In this document: in pieces, positions 12,801 to 24,608 of the stretch
Position numbering within the stretch: position 1 is the stretch's first letter
Layout of the letters: each line of letters starts with the position of its first letter
Notes under the pieces: model-generated
Told to the model about the DNA's origin: nothing
The model's database searches: none
The model's input: only the letters and a program-made list of their open reading frames with translations
Made by a program: the position numbers and the translations under genes
Origin: Ambrosia x helenae
Lineage: Eukaryota; Streptophyta; Magnoliopsida; Asterales; Asteraceae
Direction of reading: 5' to 3'
NCBI GenBank assembly: GCA_030844895.1
Contig: CM061227.1
Span: 328,153-392,152, forward strand
DNA length: 64,000 nt

Positions 12801-15800
12801 ACTTGTCATGTTGTTCTAGTTTTACAAAAGAATTTTTGGATAAAGGTTGGATCAGTGATTCTGGTGCCAACCAACATATGACAAGTAATGAAACTGATAT
12901 GTTTAATTGTGTGGATGTTTCTTGTTATGATTTAGAAGTGAAACATCCTAATGGCACTAGTGCCAAGGTCACTAAAATAGGAGATGTTAAAATTGCTGAA
13001 AATGTTACTTTGTTTGGTGTCTTTCTTATTCCTGATTACTGTGTCAGTCTTATGTCTGTACACAAACTTGCTAGAGATAGTAAACTTTCTGTGCTATTTG
13101 ATGAAAGTAAATGTTATATTCAGGATTCCAGATGCCAGAAAACCCTGGTGACTGGTAGGCAAAGTGATGGATTGTATTTTGTTGGTGCTAGTGTAAGTTT
13201 TGATAATTTTTGTTGTAATAGTGTTGTTGAGTCCAACTTGTGGCACAGCAGACTTGGTCATCCTTCTGATCAGGTTCTAGCTGTGTTAAAAGATAGTCTT
13301 GATATTAAGAATATTAGTTCTGAACCTTGTGAAGTTTGTCACAAGGCTAAACAGACTAGGTTACCCTTTCCTTTGAGTGATCATAAAACAAAGGAAGTAG
13401 GAGATTTGGTACACTTAGATGTGTGGGCCCTTATAGAGTCACAAGTAAAGAAGGTTATAAATATTTTCTTACTGTTGTTGATGACTTTTCAAGAACTGTT
13501 TGGTGTTATCTTTTGAAAAATAAAACAGAAGTGTTTGAAAATTTGATGGTTTTTTATGAGATGTTAAAAACTCAGTTTAAAAAGATTGTTAAAGTTTTTA
13601 GGAGTGATAATGGGACTGAGTTTGTTAATAGTCAAATGAATACTTTCTGTAATAAAAATGGTATAGTACATCAAACAAGTTGTGTATACACTCCACAACA
13701 AAATGGTGTTGTGGAGAGAAAACACAGACATCTTTTGAATATGGCTAGAGCCCTGCTGTTCCAAAGTGGATTACCTTTGTATTTCTGGTCTGAATGCATA
13801 TTGACTGCTACTTATCTTATTAACAGGGTTCCTTCCTCAGTGTTGTTAGGTAAAAGTCCCTATGAAGTTGTCTATGGGTTCCCTCCCAAACTTAGCCATT
13901 TGAAAAATTTTGGGTGTCTTTGTTTTTGCACTGTGTTAAATGAAAATGATAAATTTACCAGTTGTGCTAATAAATGTGTATTAGTTGGGTATTCTAATTT
14001 CAAAAAAGGATATAAAATGTGGAATTTAGAAACAAAACAGTTTGAATATTCTAGAGATGTTAGATTTTATGAAGAAATCTATCCTTTTAAAACTGATCTT
14101 AAAAATGTAACTGTTTTTGATAAAAATTCTGTTAATCACTTAAACTTTTTTGATACTGAAAACTTTCAAATGGCTGAGAACAGTGAACTTCCCAATGATG
14201 AAGGGGGAACCAACATAACTCATGCAGACCTAGCTAGTAAGCAATCAGAAGAGGCTCCCTTGTCTACTGATCCTACTGATTTCAATCAAGGGGAGAGTGG
14301 ACAAGGTGGAAGTAATCCTGATAGGGCTTACAATGATGCAGGGTCTACAAATGAAGAGTCAAACCCATCTGAGGGAAGTAGTCTTAGAAGGTCTTCTAGG
14401 TTGTCTAGTTTTCCTAGGAAGTATGATCATTTTGTGGTTGATGGGAAAGTTAAATATCCCATTGAAAAGGTTGTGAATTATTCTAAACTTTCAACTGAAA
14501 ACATGTGTTTTGTTTCAGTTTTGAATAAAACCATTGAACCATCTTGTTATAGTGAGGCTTCTAAAGACCCAAGATGGGTAGAAGCCATGAATAATGAGAT
14601 GGAGGCCTTATATAGGAATCAAACTTGGGTAATGACTGATTTACCTAAAGATAGGAAACCCATAGGATGTAGATGGGTTTATAAGGTTAAGTATAAGGCT
14701 AGTGGGGAGGTTGAGAGATACAAAGCTAGGTTAGTTGCTAAGGGATATAACCAAAGAGAAGGAATAGACTTTGGGGAAACATTCTCCCCTGTTGTCAAAA
14801 TGGTTACTGTCAGAACTGTTGTATCCTTAGCTGTACAACACAATTGGCAGTTATACCAACTTGACATCAACAATGCCTTCTTATATGGTTCTATCTCAGA
14901 AGATGTATACATGTTACCACCAGAAGGCTATTATGACAAAGGTGATAACAAGGTATGCAAGCTTGTTAAGTCCCTTTATGGGCTAAAACAAGCACCTAGG
15001 CAGTGGAATGAGAAACTGACCAAGGTTTTGTTAGAAGTTGGCTTTGTATAGAGTATTTGTGATTACTCATTGTTTGTGTTTGATAAACAAAGTGTGTTTA
15101 TTGTCTTGCTTGTGTATGTTGATGATATAGTCATCACTGGAAACAGTGAGTTAGAAATTAATAAGATTAAAAGTTTTTTAAGTTCTAATTTCTTAATAAA
15201 AGATCTTGGGAAACTGAGATATTTTTTAGGGATAGAAGTCTTATATGATAAAAGGTGTATTTGTTTTTCACAAAGGAAATATTGTTTGGAATTGCTCAGT
15301 GAGTTTGGTTATATGGGTTGTAAACCAATAACCACACCCATTGAACAAAGTTACATTGTTAGTGTTAAAAGTAATAAAAATAGTGTTGCACTTGAAAATG
15401 TTAATGGCTATCAAAAGATGGTTGGCAAGCTTATATATCTGTCATTAACAAGACCAGATATAAGCTATGCTGTCCAGTTTTTAAGCCAGTACATGCACAA
15501 TCCTTGTTCTGGGCATCTTAAGATTGCCTTAAGACTCTTGAGATACCTCAAAGGTTCTCCTGGAACTGGTATAGTTTTCAGTCCCAGTAGTGAGTTCAGT
15601 CTACTTGGATATGTGGATGCTGACTGGGCTAAGTGTCTAGAAACCAGAAGATCTATTACTGGTTATTGTATTTTTCTTGGAGATTCGTTAATCTCTTGGA
15701 AAAGTAAAAAGCAAAGTACTATTTCTAGGTCTTCTGCTGAATCTGAGTATAGAGCTATGTGTAGTGCAACCTGTGAGTTAATGTGGGTCAAAAATGTGTT

Positions 15801-18800
15801 GTCTGAATTAAAGATAACTTGTGATTTGCCTCTTAAATTATATAGTGATAGTAAGTCAGCAATTGCTATTGCTAATAATCCTGTGTTTCATGAGAGAGTC
15901 AAGCATTTTGAGCTTGACTTACATTTCTTAAGAGAAAAGGTTGCTAATGGTACTATTAAAGCTGTTAAGGTTGATTCAGCTGCTCAAGTTGCAGATGGGT
16001 TTACCAAAGGGCTGACAGTTAAACAACACAAGTTGTTTTGTGAAAATCTTAAATTAAAAGATTTGTTTAACATTTGAATGATGGGGGAGTGTTAAAATAT
16101 GTTGAAATTTATAATTCTCATTCAAATGTTATAAAAGAAAAAATAAATGTTCTTATAAAGTCTAAATTGATGTTGTGTTATAAGTTTGTTCGAGTGTTAC
16201 AGGTATTGGGCTTAAACATTTGTACGTGATACTGAGAAGACCAGTCCATGTTATTTGGGCTAATTGTGAGCCCAAGTGGTGTTTTGTATCAGGTTGATAG
16301 TTTGGCCCATGTCGTTGATCCATCAGATATGTGCTTTCTCTTGACGGTCTAGATCACTTGTGGGAGAGTGTGTACGGCTCAGATCATATCTCACACGGAT
16401 CGTGATATTGACTATAAAAGCTTTTCTCTCAGCTGATTATTGTAATTCGTTCATTTCACACACACACACTCTCATCTTTCTCTGATCATTAGGGTTTGTA
16501 TGTTTTGTAAGGATTTCTCCTTATTGTCTTGTATTTTCTTCTTTATTATCAGAGATTCATCTGATCATTCTATCAGACGAATCTCAGACATTGTATTGTT
16601 CTTGAGCTTGTATTGATTTACAAGTTCTGGGTATTTGGGGGGTACGATTTGGGTTGGCTTAATAATATTTTTGGTCACCTGTTTTGTCGCTATCTCTTCT
16701 CTTGTGGTGTGTGATTATTATTCTTAGATCAGATTGTTTGAATATTATCAAACCCTAAATTTCTACAGTTTCCATTCAATATATCACACGTCAAAAAAGT
16801 TCATGGCCCAAACTCATCATGCTACCTATAATATAAAGTAATAGGATCACCTGAGGGTTGGAGATGATCAATCCCATGATGTATGTCATCAGGTCCCAGA
16901 AAGACTGGACCGAGTTTTGTACGCCTCCAACGACAGCTCTATCAGATTCGGGTACTTGATCCTGTTTCAGAATTGAGGCTAACACTTGAAAACAACAATC
17001 TACAACTGTTTTCAACAAGTTTCGGGCTTTTGTATTACCTGCATTTGTTGAATGACCGATAGATCAAATACCCATAGTCCTATACGTGACACTGCTACTC
17101 CCGACATTAACATGTAAGCCGATGTTGTCTTGTTTTTAACCCATATTGAGCCAACACAGATCAAGAGGCATGTCCACTGCATATAAACAACATAAGTCTT
17201 TAACAAACAAGACTATATGTTCAAACTGTTTCTGGTAAAAAAAGGGTTGCACCGGTTTGACCCGCTAACATTTGTGTCCCTTTTTTTCATTACAAACAGT
17301 TAGTGTATTTCATTTGAAACTTTAAGCATACCTGTGACCAGATTGACCAAATTCCTGTTCTAACGGTTGATATTCGAGTCTCCAAGAAAGGATACAAAAA
17401 GGTGGCCGAGATACCCATTATCGCGCTTATTCCTCTTCCAGTTCCAATTATGTATGCTGGTATTCCGTCCCATTCCAATGTTGCGGTCATCAAAGTCCCG
17501 AAACTGTAACAGAAATAACTAACTAATATTAGCCCCAATATATACTTTTAGCATTTTTTTGTTATTTCAAAACAGAAGAGCAATAACCACACCTGAGGAC
17601 TGTAAAATAGAGCAAAGCTAAAGATAGTCCAGCCAAAACGATATCTTGTTGAAGGTACACACGCCAAGCATGAATAAACTGGCTTTCAGACACTCTTTCA
17701 ACAATTTTTTTAACCACACTACGCGAAGCAACATCGTCAGAAGGATCATGATTTTGGTTAGTTTCTTCCTGAGAAGTAGAAGGGGCTTGTTCTTGGTCAT
17801 TTGGTTTAGTTTTGAGCTTTAGTCCTCTTTTTCGGCTTCTTTCTTGTAGAGCCGGGATCCCTTTGTATACAGAGTTTAGAAACCAATACTGCAAGAAAAC
17901 CGAAAGTATGTTCCAAATTGCTAAACCGACAGCTGATGCAATCATTGAAACAAAACTGATGATGAATCCTGTTACGACAGGCGCGAATAAGGTGCTTATT
18001 AGATCGATTCTCCGGATCCTGGAATTCAACTTTGTAAGTACGTCTGAAGAATGCCCTTCTGATATAACAACCACCCTGTCATGATTTGAAATCGGTCACT
18101 CCAGTTTTGATCAGAATCATGATCCAAGAAGAAAGAAACACTATGCAGTTTGACTTTTAACGTCATAACTTATAAACGAAATTGAATTGTGCCGTTCATT
18201 TCAAAACCAACAATATGTTGAGAACTACGAGAACCATATAATTTACATATAGTGCTTTAAAGTGTTACGGTTTGATTATCTTTACACTATGTACAGTGCA
18301 TTATGCGGTTCTTACATTTTTCAACATATTACTGGTTCTTAAATAAACATCTCAATAAATATTAGGGTACTACTCGAATTTTCTAGATGTAATAGTTAGA
18401 TTCTACTATGAAGATACTATGAAGGTATGCGTGGATATTTTGACCTCAAAAGTCAAACAAGCTCAAATTATGCTCTAGAACTCATGAAAAGCTATACATT
18501 TTGACTTTTGATGTTTTCTTGTTTGGGGTGTCATTAAGTTTTTATGCACGCTAATAGAACCAGATCAATCTATGAAGGTTTAATGGGATGGTTTGACCTC
18601 AAAAAGTCAAACTAGTTATTTCTAATTAAGCTCTAGAGCTTAGAAAAGATAAATAGTTTGACTATGAGGTCAAACACAAAATCTAACTGTTGACATATCT
18701 CTATATTAGAACAGTAATAAAATGTTTATGCATGTTTAACAAATAAGATCAATCTATGAAGGTTCTAACATGACAGATTGACCTTAAAAGTCAAACTAGC

Positions 18801-20767
18801 CATCAAGAGTAAATGTACCATTCTCTTTCAATCAAGATGGTCCCTGCAAGAGTTGAAAGGACTGCTACAGCTCCGGAGAGATTGGTCAGTACAACGAGCA
18901 AACTAAATGTAGTGGCGTTGGTGACCCGCATGTCTGGCGAGATTAAAAGTCCAACCACAGTTACTCCCGCTACGACAAATGAGAGGTTTTGTGTTAACAG
19001 CCAAACTCTTAGAACCTAGTAAATATAACAATTTGAAGATCATGATTCACACTTCAACAGCTTTTTGAGTATCTATTATTGTACTGGTTTATTTTTGTTA
19101 TTATATACTCATTAAATAAAATTAAAATTTCTTTTACATAACCAAAGTAAAAGATACAGAGTTCATCCAAGAGTTAATTATCCAACCCCTACTTGGACGA
19201 GCTAGACAGGGTCGAATGGGGCATAAAAGCCCCCAAAAGAGAGATGATATAACTTGGGCTATGTGTAGAGTTACGGAGCAATTTCTACACTGAATTCCCC
19301 CCAATTTTAGCAATTTCTACTTATTCATTTTTTAGTGTAAAACGAATAAATCATTGGTTGTGTATATTTACGCGTTTATATCTGTCTTTATTTGTCTACA
19401 TAATTGTCAGTTTTAAATTTCGAGATTTGGTAGTACTTGTCCAAATTCCCCAAGAGTACATTATCCATTTTATATTTTCATGCTTACTGGTTGTGTGTAC
19501 CTCCCACAACATCATATAAGTCCATCCACGATACAATACAATACAATACAATCTGAATCAGTGGATTTGTGTTTGGGCTCATAAAGAGTTTGTTGATCCA
19601 GGTCGACTCCTTTAACTAACCAAGCTAGGCTTGAATAGGATCAATTTTGAAACAAACTATACGGTAGCCACAAACTCAACCCATGCGCCTACTATACATT
19701 AAGAAGTTCAGGCTTGATTTGGCCCAAAATAAACATGAAGAATTTTAACAGCAGATAGGAAATACTTTGAGAATATGATGTAGAAACTAAGTGATTTTCA
19801 CAAGCATACAAATAGTTAGAGGAGTAGGTAGTATCATGTCCACTAGCTAGTACATCTCATGTTTCTGTCCATGACTTAAAAAATATATATATATAGTTGT
19901 TGTTAACCTTTTGACAAACTAAGCATGTTCATAATTTGGTACGAGAAAGATTGAACCTTTGGATATGTGGAGTTGTCGATCCATTGGCCTACTAGGGGAC
20001 CAAATACGGCGGTCGTTGCTGACTCAACCACCCCATAGGCTGCAGCCATAAGCAAAGAATCCGGCCAAACATTTATCATATACAACCCGACCGAAAACTC
20101 CCATGTCCTACATATAAAAATTCATAAAAATAATTATGTTACATATTATAACTTATATTAAAAGTTCATTACTTTCAAATCAATAAAATTGGATTAGTAG
20201 GTACATCCATACCAAAACTTACTGAACATAACCAATAAAATTAAGCAATTTTTTCAAAACATATAAACCCTATATAGAACATATGTTATGCCCCACTTAC
20301 GGTGTGCGCATATAATGTATATATGTGTGGCCCTCGGGGGCAAAAATAAAGCTGCACTAGTTTTAACGTTATTTTACTAATTTCGTGAAAATAACGTTAA
20401 AAACGACGGACGGTTAGTCATGCATCATGTGGTGGCGTTGATAGCCAAAAGACAAAGGGGTACATGCACTGATCGGGTTTGCCCCGATTGCCAAGCGTTT
20501 TGTGCCTTATGTCTAAGGCTTGATACCAAACCACATCGAGCCGGGGGTCTCACTGGAAGCAGCCTCTCTATTCTTAGGGGTAGAGGTAAGGCTGTCTACA
20601 TCTTACCCTCCTCAAACCCTACCTTAGCTTTGCTATAGGTGGGATTACTTGAGTATGATGATGATGATGATATAACATATGTTATGCAGGGATATATATA
20701 AAAGTTTGGAAGGTTTTGATGAAATATAGATTCAAATCATGCACAAATTAAACCATACATATATACA

Positions 20768-20821
<54 letters not shown>

Positions 20822-20967
20822 GAGAGAGAGAGAGAGAGAAGATACCTGGCACCCCATCGGGCTAAGAAGTGGCCAATATAGAGATAAACTAGAAGAGAGG
20901 TAGGGACAGGATCTTGAAGTTGATGGTGGTGTTCATCTTCCAATCTTACATAATACCTATCCTCCAT
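9839..20967 (-). CDS. Ferroportin / IREG-type iron transporter (solute carrier family 40), 8 exons
   Basis: Exons on the minus strand: 20967-20846, 20107-19957, 19015-18819, 18075-17593, 17503-17332, 17176-17039, 16961-16851 and 9967-9839. All junctions are GT-AG and the frame is continuous: 1503 bases, 500 residues plus TAA, the usual family length. It is a multi-spanning membrane exporter. Visible family motifs are LYIGHFLARWGARTWEFSV at the N-terminus, VFGPLVGQWID, VVVISEGH, LTKLNSRIRRIDL, SFGTLMTATLEW, YIIGTGRGISA, SESDR-like PESDRAVVGGVQNS, and a final HVYRVRRHLFHFEKL. A hydrophilic loop rich in Gln, Ser and Asn sits in exon 4. Plant relatives (IREG1/IREG2) move iron, cobalt or nickel across plasma or vacuolar membranes; I cannot tell which paralogue this is. 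Intron 7 (16850-9968, 6.88 kb) contains a complete copia element in antisense. Intron 1 starts with a CT run and holds a SINE-like insertion. Confidence 0.95.
10307..10984 (+). repeat. 5' LTR of the copia element
   Basis: 678 bp, TG...CA ends. A TATA box (TATAAAAG) lies at about 10630-10637, followed by a CA/CT-rich leader, so transcription of the element likely starts near 10660 on the plus strand, antisense to ferroportin. Confidence 0.95.
10985..10996 (+). promoter_or_regulatory. Copia primer binding site
   Basis: TGGTATCAGAGC directly follows the LTR and matches the complement of the 3' end of initiator tRNA-Met, the standard primer for plant copia elements. Confidence 0.9.
11657..16077 (+). 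pseudogene. Copia gag-pol polyprotein, broken by one frameshift and one stop
   Basis: The likely start is the ATG at 11657 (MGDENIVV), not the hydrophobic upstream ATG at 11621. Domains in order: gag (UBN2-type) to about 12460; CCHC zinc knuckle CSHCNLIGHTVDRCY near 12476; aspartic protease DSGA at 12857-12868; pre-integrase NLWHSRLGH near 13240; integrase core about 13430-14000; reverse transcriptase from about 14580 with YVDD at 15115-15126; RNase H from about 15600 with the VDADWA motif. Two defects are seen. About one base is missing within the G/C run near 13424, shifting the frame at the start of the integrase core, and an in-frame TAG interrupts the reverse transcriptase at 15049-15051. 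As read it cannot make a full polyprotein, though trans-mobilisation by an intact relative is possible. Confidence 0.9.
16079..16089 (+). promoter_or_regulatory. Copia polypurine tract
   Basis: TGATGGGGGAG lies immediately before the 3' LTR, the expected plus-strand primer site. Confidence 0.8.
16090..16767 (+). repeat. 3' LTR of the copia element
   Basis: Same 678-bp length as the 5' LTR and no difference noticed on reading. It ends TTTCTACA, followed by the GTTTC duplication and then host intron sequence. Confidence 0.95.
18431..18805. repeat. Repeated TTGACC...GTCAAAC blocks in ferroportin intron 3
   Basis: Three diverged copies of a block reading ATCTATGAAGGT, then TTTGACCTCAAAAGTCAAAC, occur near 18420-18470, 18560-18615 and 18744-18800. 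Each contains paired TTGAC cores in inverted arrangement. No coding content. Confidence 0.55.
20292..20673 (+). mobile_element. SINE-like retroposon copy A (in ferroportin intron 1)
   Basis: 382 bp, starting CCCACTTACGG and ending in a GAT/ATG repeat. A perfect 14-bp duplication, AACATATGTTATGC, flanks it at 20278-20291 and 20674-20687. An inner hairpin TTTAACGTTATTTT / AAAATAACGTTAAA lies near 20370-20402. The 3' half (GTAGAGGTAAGGCTGTCTAC, ACCCTCCTC, GGTGGGATTA, then trinucleotides) resembles the tails of the tobacco TS SINE. Copies B and C of the same family are near 34225 and 38293. No clear Pol III boxes were seen. Confidence 0.8.
20768..20840. repeat. TG-TA-GA compound microsatellite in ferroportin intron 1
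   Basis: A TG run passes into about 20 TA units and then about ten GA units. It ends five bases inside the intron from the exon 1 donor at 20845, so intron 1 begins GTATCTT followed by a CT run on the coding strand. Confidence 0.95.
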
Positions 20968-21713
20968 CTCTCTTTCTCACTCTCTCTATATATGTATATA
21001 TGTATATGTGTGTGTGTCGAATGTATATGTTGTACTCCTCCTTTGATCCGATCCGTAAGAAAGTTTGCATGGACATATATCAAAGGGTGGGACTTGGGAG
21101 ATTATGATTTGAAATGACCTCTATACCCCCGCAGATGTTGCCAACATGAAACATGACATGGTAGTCAGTATAATTATTCTGTGTCTCAATAGTTTAATCT
21201 ATGAGGATCCATGTTACAAACCATATATTTAGTAAGTATAAAACTATTATTTATACATGTTACTTAAGTTTATAACTTTTTAGCTTATGATGCGCGGCTC
21301 GACGCATCATGTTTATATGCTAGTTATATATATATATATATTTTAGTTATTAATCTGTGCATTTTAGGTACACATCATTTGATATTAATTATAATATAAA
21401 TGTATCAAAATTTTGTATAAAATATATTACTTTAAAGTGTTTTATTTTGTAGGTTGTTTTAAGGAGGTGCATATGAGAATCGAAGTGCAAACATAATTCA
21501 AGTGGTGAAGTTAAGAATTAGCAATTTATTTACAAAAATGAATTGGAACTTGGGATTCAAATTAACTAATGAACTAGTTGAAAATCATGTGGGCTACAAA
21601 TGGTCAAGATTGTGATTGGATATATATTTGGTGGAGGCTTCAACTATCAACGATTTTTTTTGGTGGAGGTGGTATTAACATAAAATACAATTAAACCTAA
21701 TTGTGCATGAGGG

Positions 21714-22242
21714 TAGAGATGTAAAAATCAGTTTTTTAAGCCAAACTGATTTCGGTTTCAAACTGGTTACTTCCTGAACCGATTTGGTTTTGGACCGGTT
21801 TGGTCGGCCTCAAAATCGGTTTTTCACTTGGTTTCGGTTTCGATTCTGGTTCGGTTTCGGTTCTATTTTGGTTCACTTGTGCCCTTTTTAAAATCGTATA
21901 AATTACATAAAATTTAACTTTTAATAACTTTTAGGGTTTTTTAAAGAAGGAAATTGAATTTTAATTAAAAAAACAAAGATTTATTGTATTTATGGCCAAA
22001 AATGTATTTTTTTATTAAACCAGTTTCGGTGCGGTTTCGATTTTTTACCGATTTTTAGCGGTACTGGTTTCGGTTCGGTTTCGGTTTCTTTTAACCGGTT
22101 TTTTCGTCGGTCTTAGCCCGGTTTTCGGTTTCGTTTGGGATTTTTTTATCACCGGTTTCATGTTGAACCGGTTTTGACCAGTTTCGGTTCGGGTCTATTT
22201 CACCAGTTTCAGTTACCGAACCGGTTTTTTTGTACACCTCTA
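21714..22242. mobile_element. hAT-like MITE rich in GGTTCGGTTTCGGTT motifs
   Basis: 529 bp, ends TAGAGATGTAAAAA and inverted TAGAGGTGTACAAAAA. An exact 8-bp duplication, CATGAGGG, flanks it (21706-21713 and 22243-22250), the hallmark size for hAT insertions. The interior is a degenerate array of CGGTTTCGGTT and AACCGGTT motifs. No open frame. Confidence 0.8.
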
Positions 22243-22642
22243 CATGAGGGTAATAAATGGGCTTTGAGTTAAACTCAGCCCATACAATTATTTAAGTGGA
22301 GGCACACATAATTTGGGGGGGGGGGGGGTGGCGAGGGGGATATATTATTTTTTCGAACGCTGTCACAGAGGGAATAACAAATAAAAGTGGGGATTGACGG
22401 CTGTGAGGGACACACAGGAGTATTACCATCATCGCAGGAAAAAGAAATGGAGGGAACAATCGTGATGATGAGCATGCGAGGCTAAACACGTTGTAACTTT
22501 TTTCAGGTGAACGGTTTTTATTTTTTACATTAGGCTTTGTTTATTTACATTATGAACGGATATATCTTGACCACTTGTGTTTGAGTTGTTGAAACGTTTA
22601 TTTATATTTGAATTTATTTATATTTGAATTGTCTGTCTTTTA

Positions 22643-22940
22643 CACTACTAGAAAAGTGACATTTTGCTACAAAATTTTCTTACGGAAAAAAATGCGTCAC
22701 AAATTTTAACAAAGTTGCTACTCATTTGTGACGAAAAAAAATCTATAATTTTTTTAGCAAATTTGTGATAATATATCTACAAATTCTTAGGAAATTGCGT
22801 AGGAAATGCGTCACAAATTTCCTACACCATGTTTTCGCAGGAAATGCGTTGAAAATTGTGTTACAAATGTGTAGTAATTGATTTGCAACGGGGTTTTTCT
22901 AACATCAAGGTTTTGTTGAAAATGCGTCACAAATCAAGAT
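22643..22940 (+). mobile_element. CACTA element terminal fragment
   Basis: Begins CACTACTAGAAAAGTGAC, a CACTA-type terminus, followed by at least four copies of AATGCGTCACAAATTT, typical subterminal repeats. No matching right end was found downstream, so it looks truncated. Confidence 0.6.
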
Positions 22941-24042
22941 TTGAGAGTGTTCACATGTATAGTGCTTGGGGATCGTGCATATGTAAACATATTTGTAGAC
23001 TCTTCTAATAACATTGTAACAACAATCAAACATCGGTGTTTATTGTCATAATTAAGCAGCAGCAACTATTACAACAAAGGCCAGCTCAAGGTTCGTTTGG
23101 AGCGCATAATAAGCAACTTCAATATATTATTTACAGCTTCATGAAAATCCACAAAACCTAACAGTCCACAAACTGTTCATTGGCATAAGAATAAGAAAAG
23201 TCATTTCCACAAGATTTGAAACCCAATAAATTGTAGAAAATGAGGAAAACAAACAACAGGTGAGCGAAGGATCAGCGACAGTTCGGTTTATACAGTTTTC
23301 TTACAAATGATTGATTAGATGAACGAAACCAAATCCAAGAGCCCTGCAAAACAAACCACACCACACATGCAAGATACATAAGTTGAGGATCATTAATAAA
23401 GTTGCTAATATTTTCAAGGTTTATGACACCAAATGTTACTTTAGTCGGTATGTCACTGAATGCAAGAAAAACATATGTCAAAGGCAATATGTTTGACTCT
23501 TTTCGGTGTGAAACGCTCAAATGTTTGACTCACCTAAAAATGTTAATGGTCAAAAGCAATAGACATTGTACATTAACTAAGACTTCTGATATGCCTCAAC
23601 ACTCTACTTAGAAGTATACTTTAATATGAGTTCATTTAGTTTAGATCTTATCATTAAGAGGTCAAATGGGTCATGCTTAAAAACTTACCTAAAAATGAAA
23701 TGGTCAAACATTTTGAATGTCACCCGAAGCGTTATATGGTTTTATCAAAAGAATCAAAAAGTGCAATGTCAAAATTCATGTGTAAGCTTCTTGCAAGGAA
23801 AGGATGTGTGACTTTCCCCACAACTATAGGTATGTGGATTTTTCTTTTTCAGCAATATTTATATATTTAATAAAATAAAAATTTAGATTTGCTATTCAAG
23901 TGCATCTCTTAAAATATAAGACACATTATGAAAGTGCATACTATTTTCTACCATCATCTTCTAGATTTATAGTCATTACAATCTTGGTTAGGCCTAAAAC
24001 AAAAAAACAGGCAAACGAACCAAGTATGATCCCACTCAGGCC

Positions 24043-24328
24043 ATATGTTATAGGGCACCGTAGGGTCGCCGTTGGTCCCACGTAAACCATGCCAGCGGCA
24101 TGAACACCGTTACAGGTGGGGCGCCATTTGGGGCGTGGGGCAAATCGCGTGCATGAGCAAGGAGAAAACGAAGGAAAGATGAGGTGCCGTTGGAAGAAGG
24201 GGACGTGGAACCATAGTAAGGGAGGGGGGGTACCGTTGGGGAGTGGGCACAACGGTTGCTTAGGTGACGTCTACATGGCAGCACTTTATTCTCAACGAAG
24301 CCCTAACGGAGTCCTCCATAACACATAG
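24043..24328. mobile_element. Probable MITE with diverged terminal inverted repeats
   Basis: The left end, about ATATGTTATAGGGCACCGTA, is an imperfect inverted match of the right end over about 30 bases (both contain TGTTAT, CCGT, AGGG and CGTTG in order). The interior is GC-rich for this region. The long frames across it look accidental. The superfamily is not clear. Confidence 0.45.
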
Positions 24329-24608
24329 TCTCATAGCAGTCTATTGGTATGGAGAAGCTGTGATGGGGACAAACAAACCTTGCCTCAATCCCACAGGATA
24401 GAGAGGTTGCTCTTGCTAATGGTACGCCCAATCTGGGCTATGTCCATTGGGCGCAGGCACATTAATGACTGGTCCGGTACTCATTTTACATAAAAGTTAA
24501 GTTTCGATTCATTTTGTGATAGATGGAGATGAAGCGCGCTAGCCTAAAAGAGTCCATAAAATGTAAATTTTAAAATGAATTTGAATAGGTTACCTTCTTC
24601 TCATCCTA

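Larger units (their letters stand above)
10307..16767 (+). mobile_element. Ty1-copia LTR retrotransposon, full length, inside ferroportin intron 7
   Basis: Two 678-bp LTRs start TGTTAAAATATG and end TTTCTACA. A 5-bp target duplication GTTTC flanks the element (10302-10306 and 16768-16772). The primer binding site follows the 5' LTR directly and a purine tract precedes the 3' LTR. The LTRs look identical on reading, so the insertion is recent. It lies opposite in sense to the host gene and between splice sites that still look functional. Confidence 0.97.

Noticed and set aside
22275..22489. Pro-rich minus-strand frames over a G run near 22314
   Set aside because: They come from a poly-G tract and lack start context or homology.
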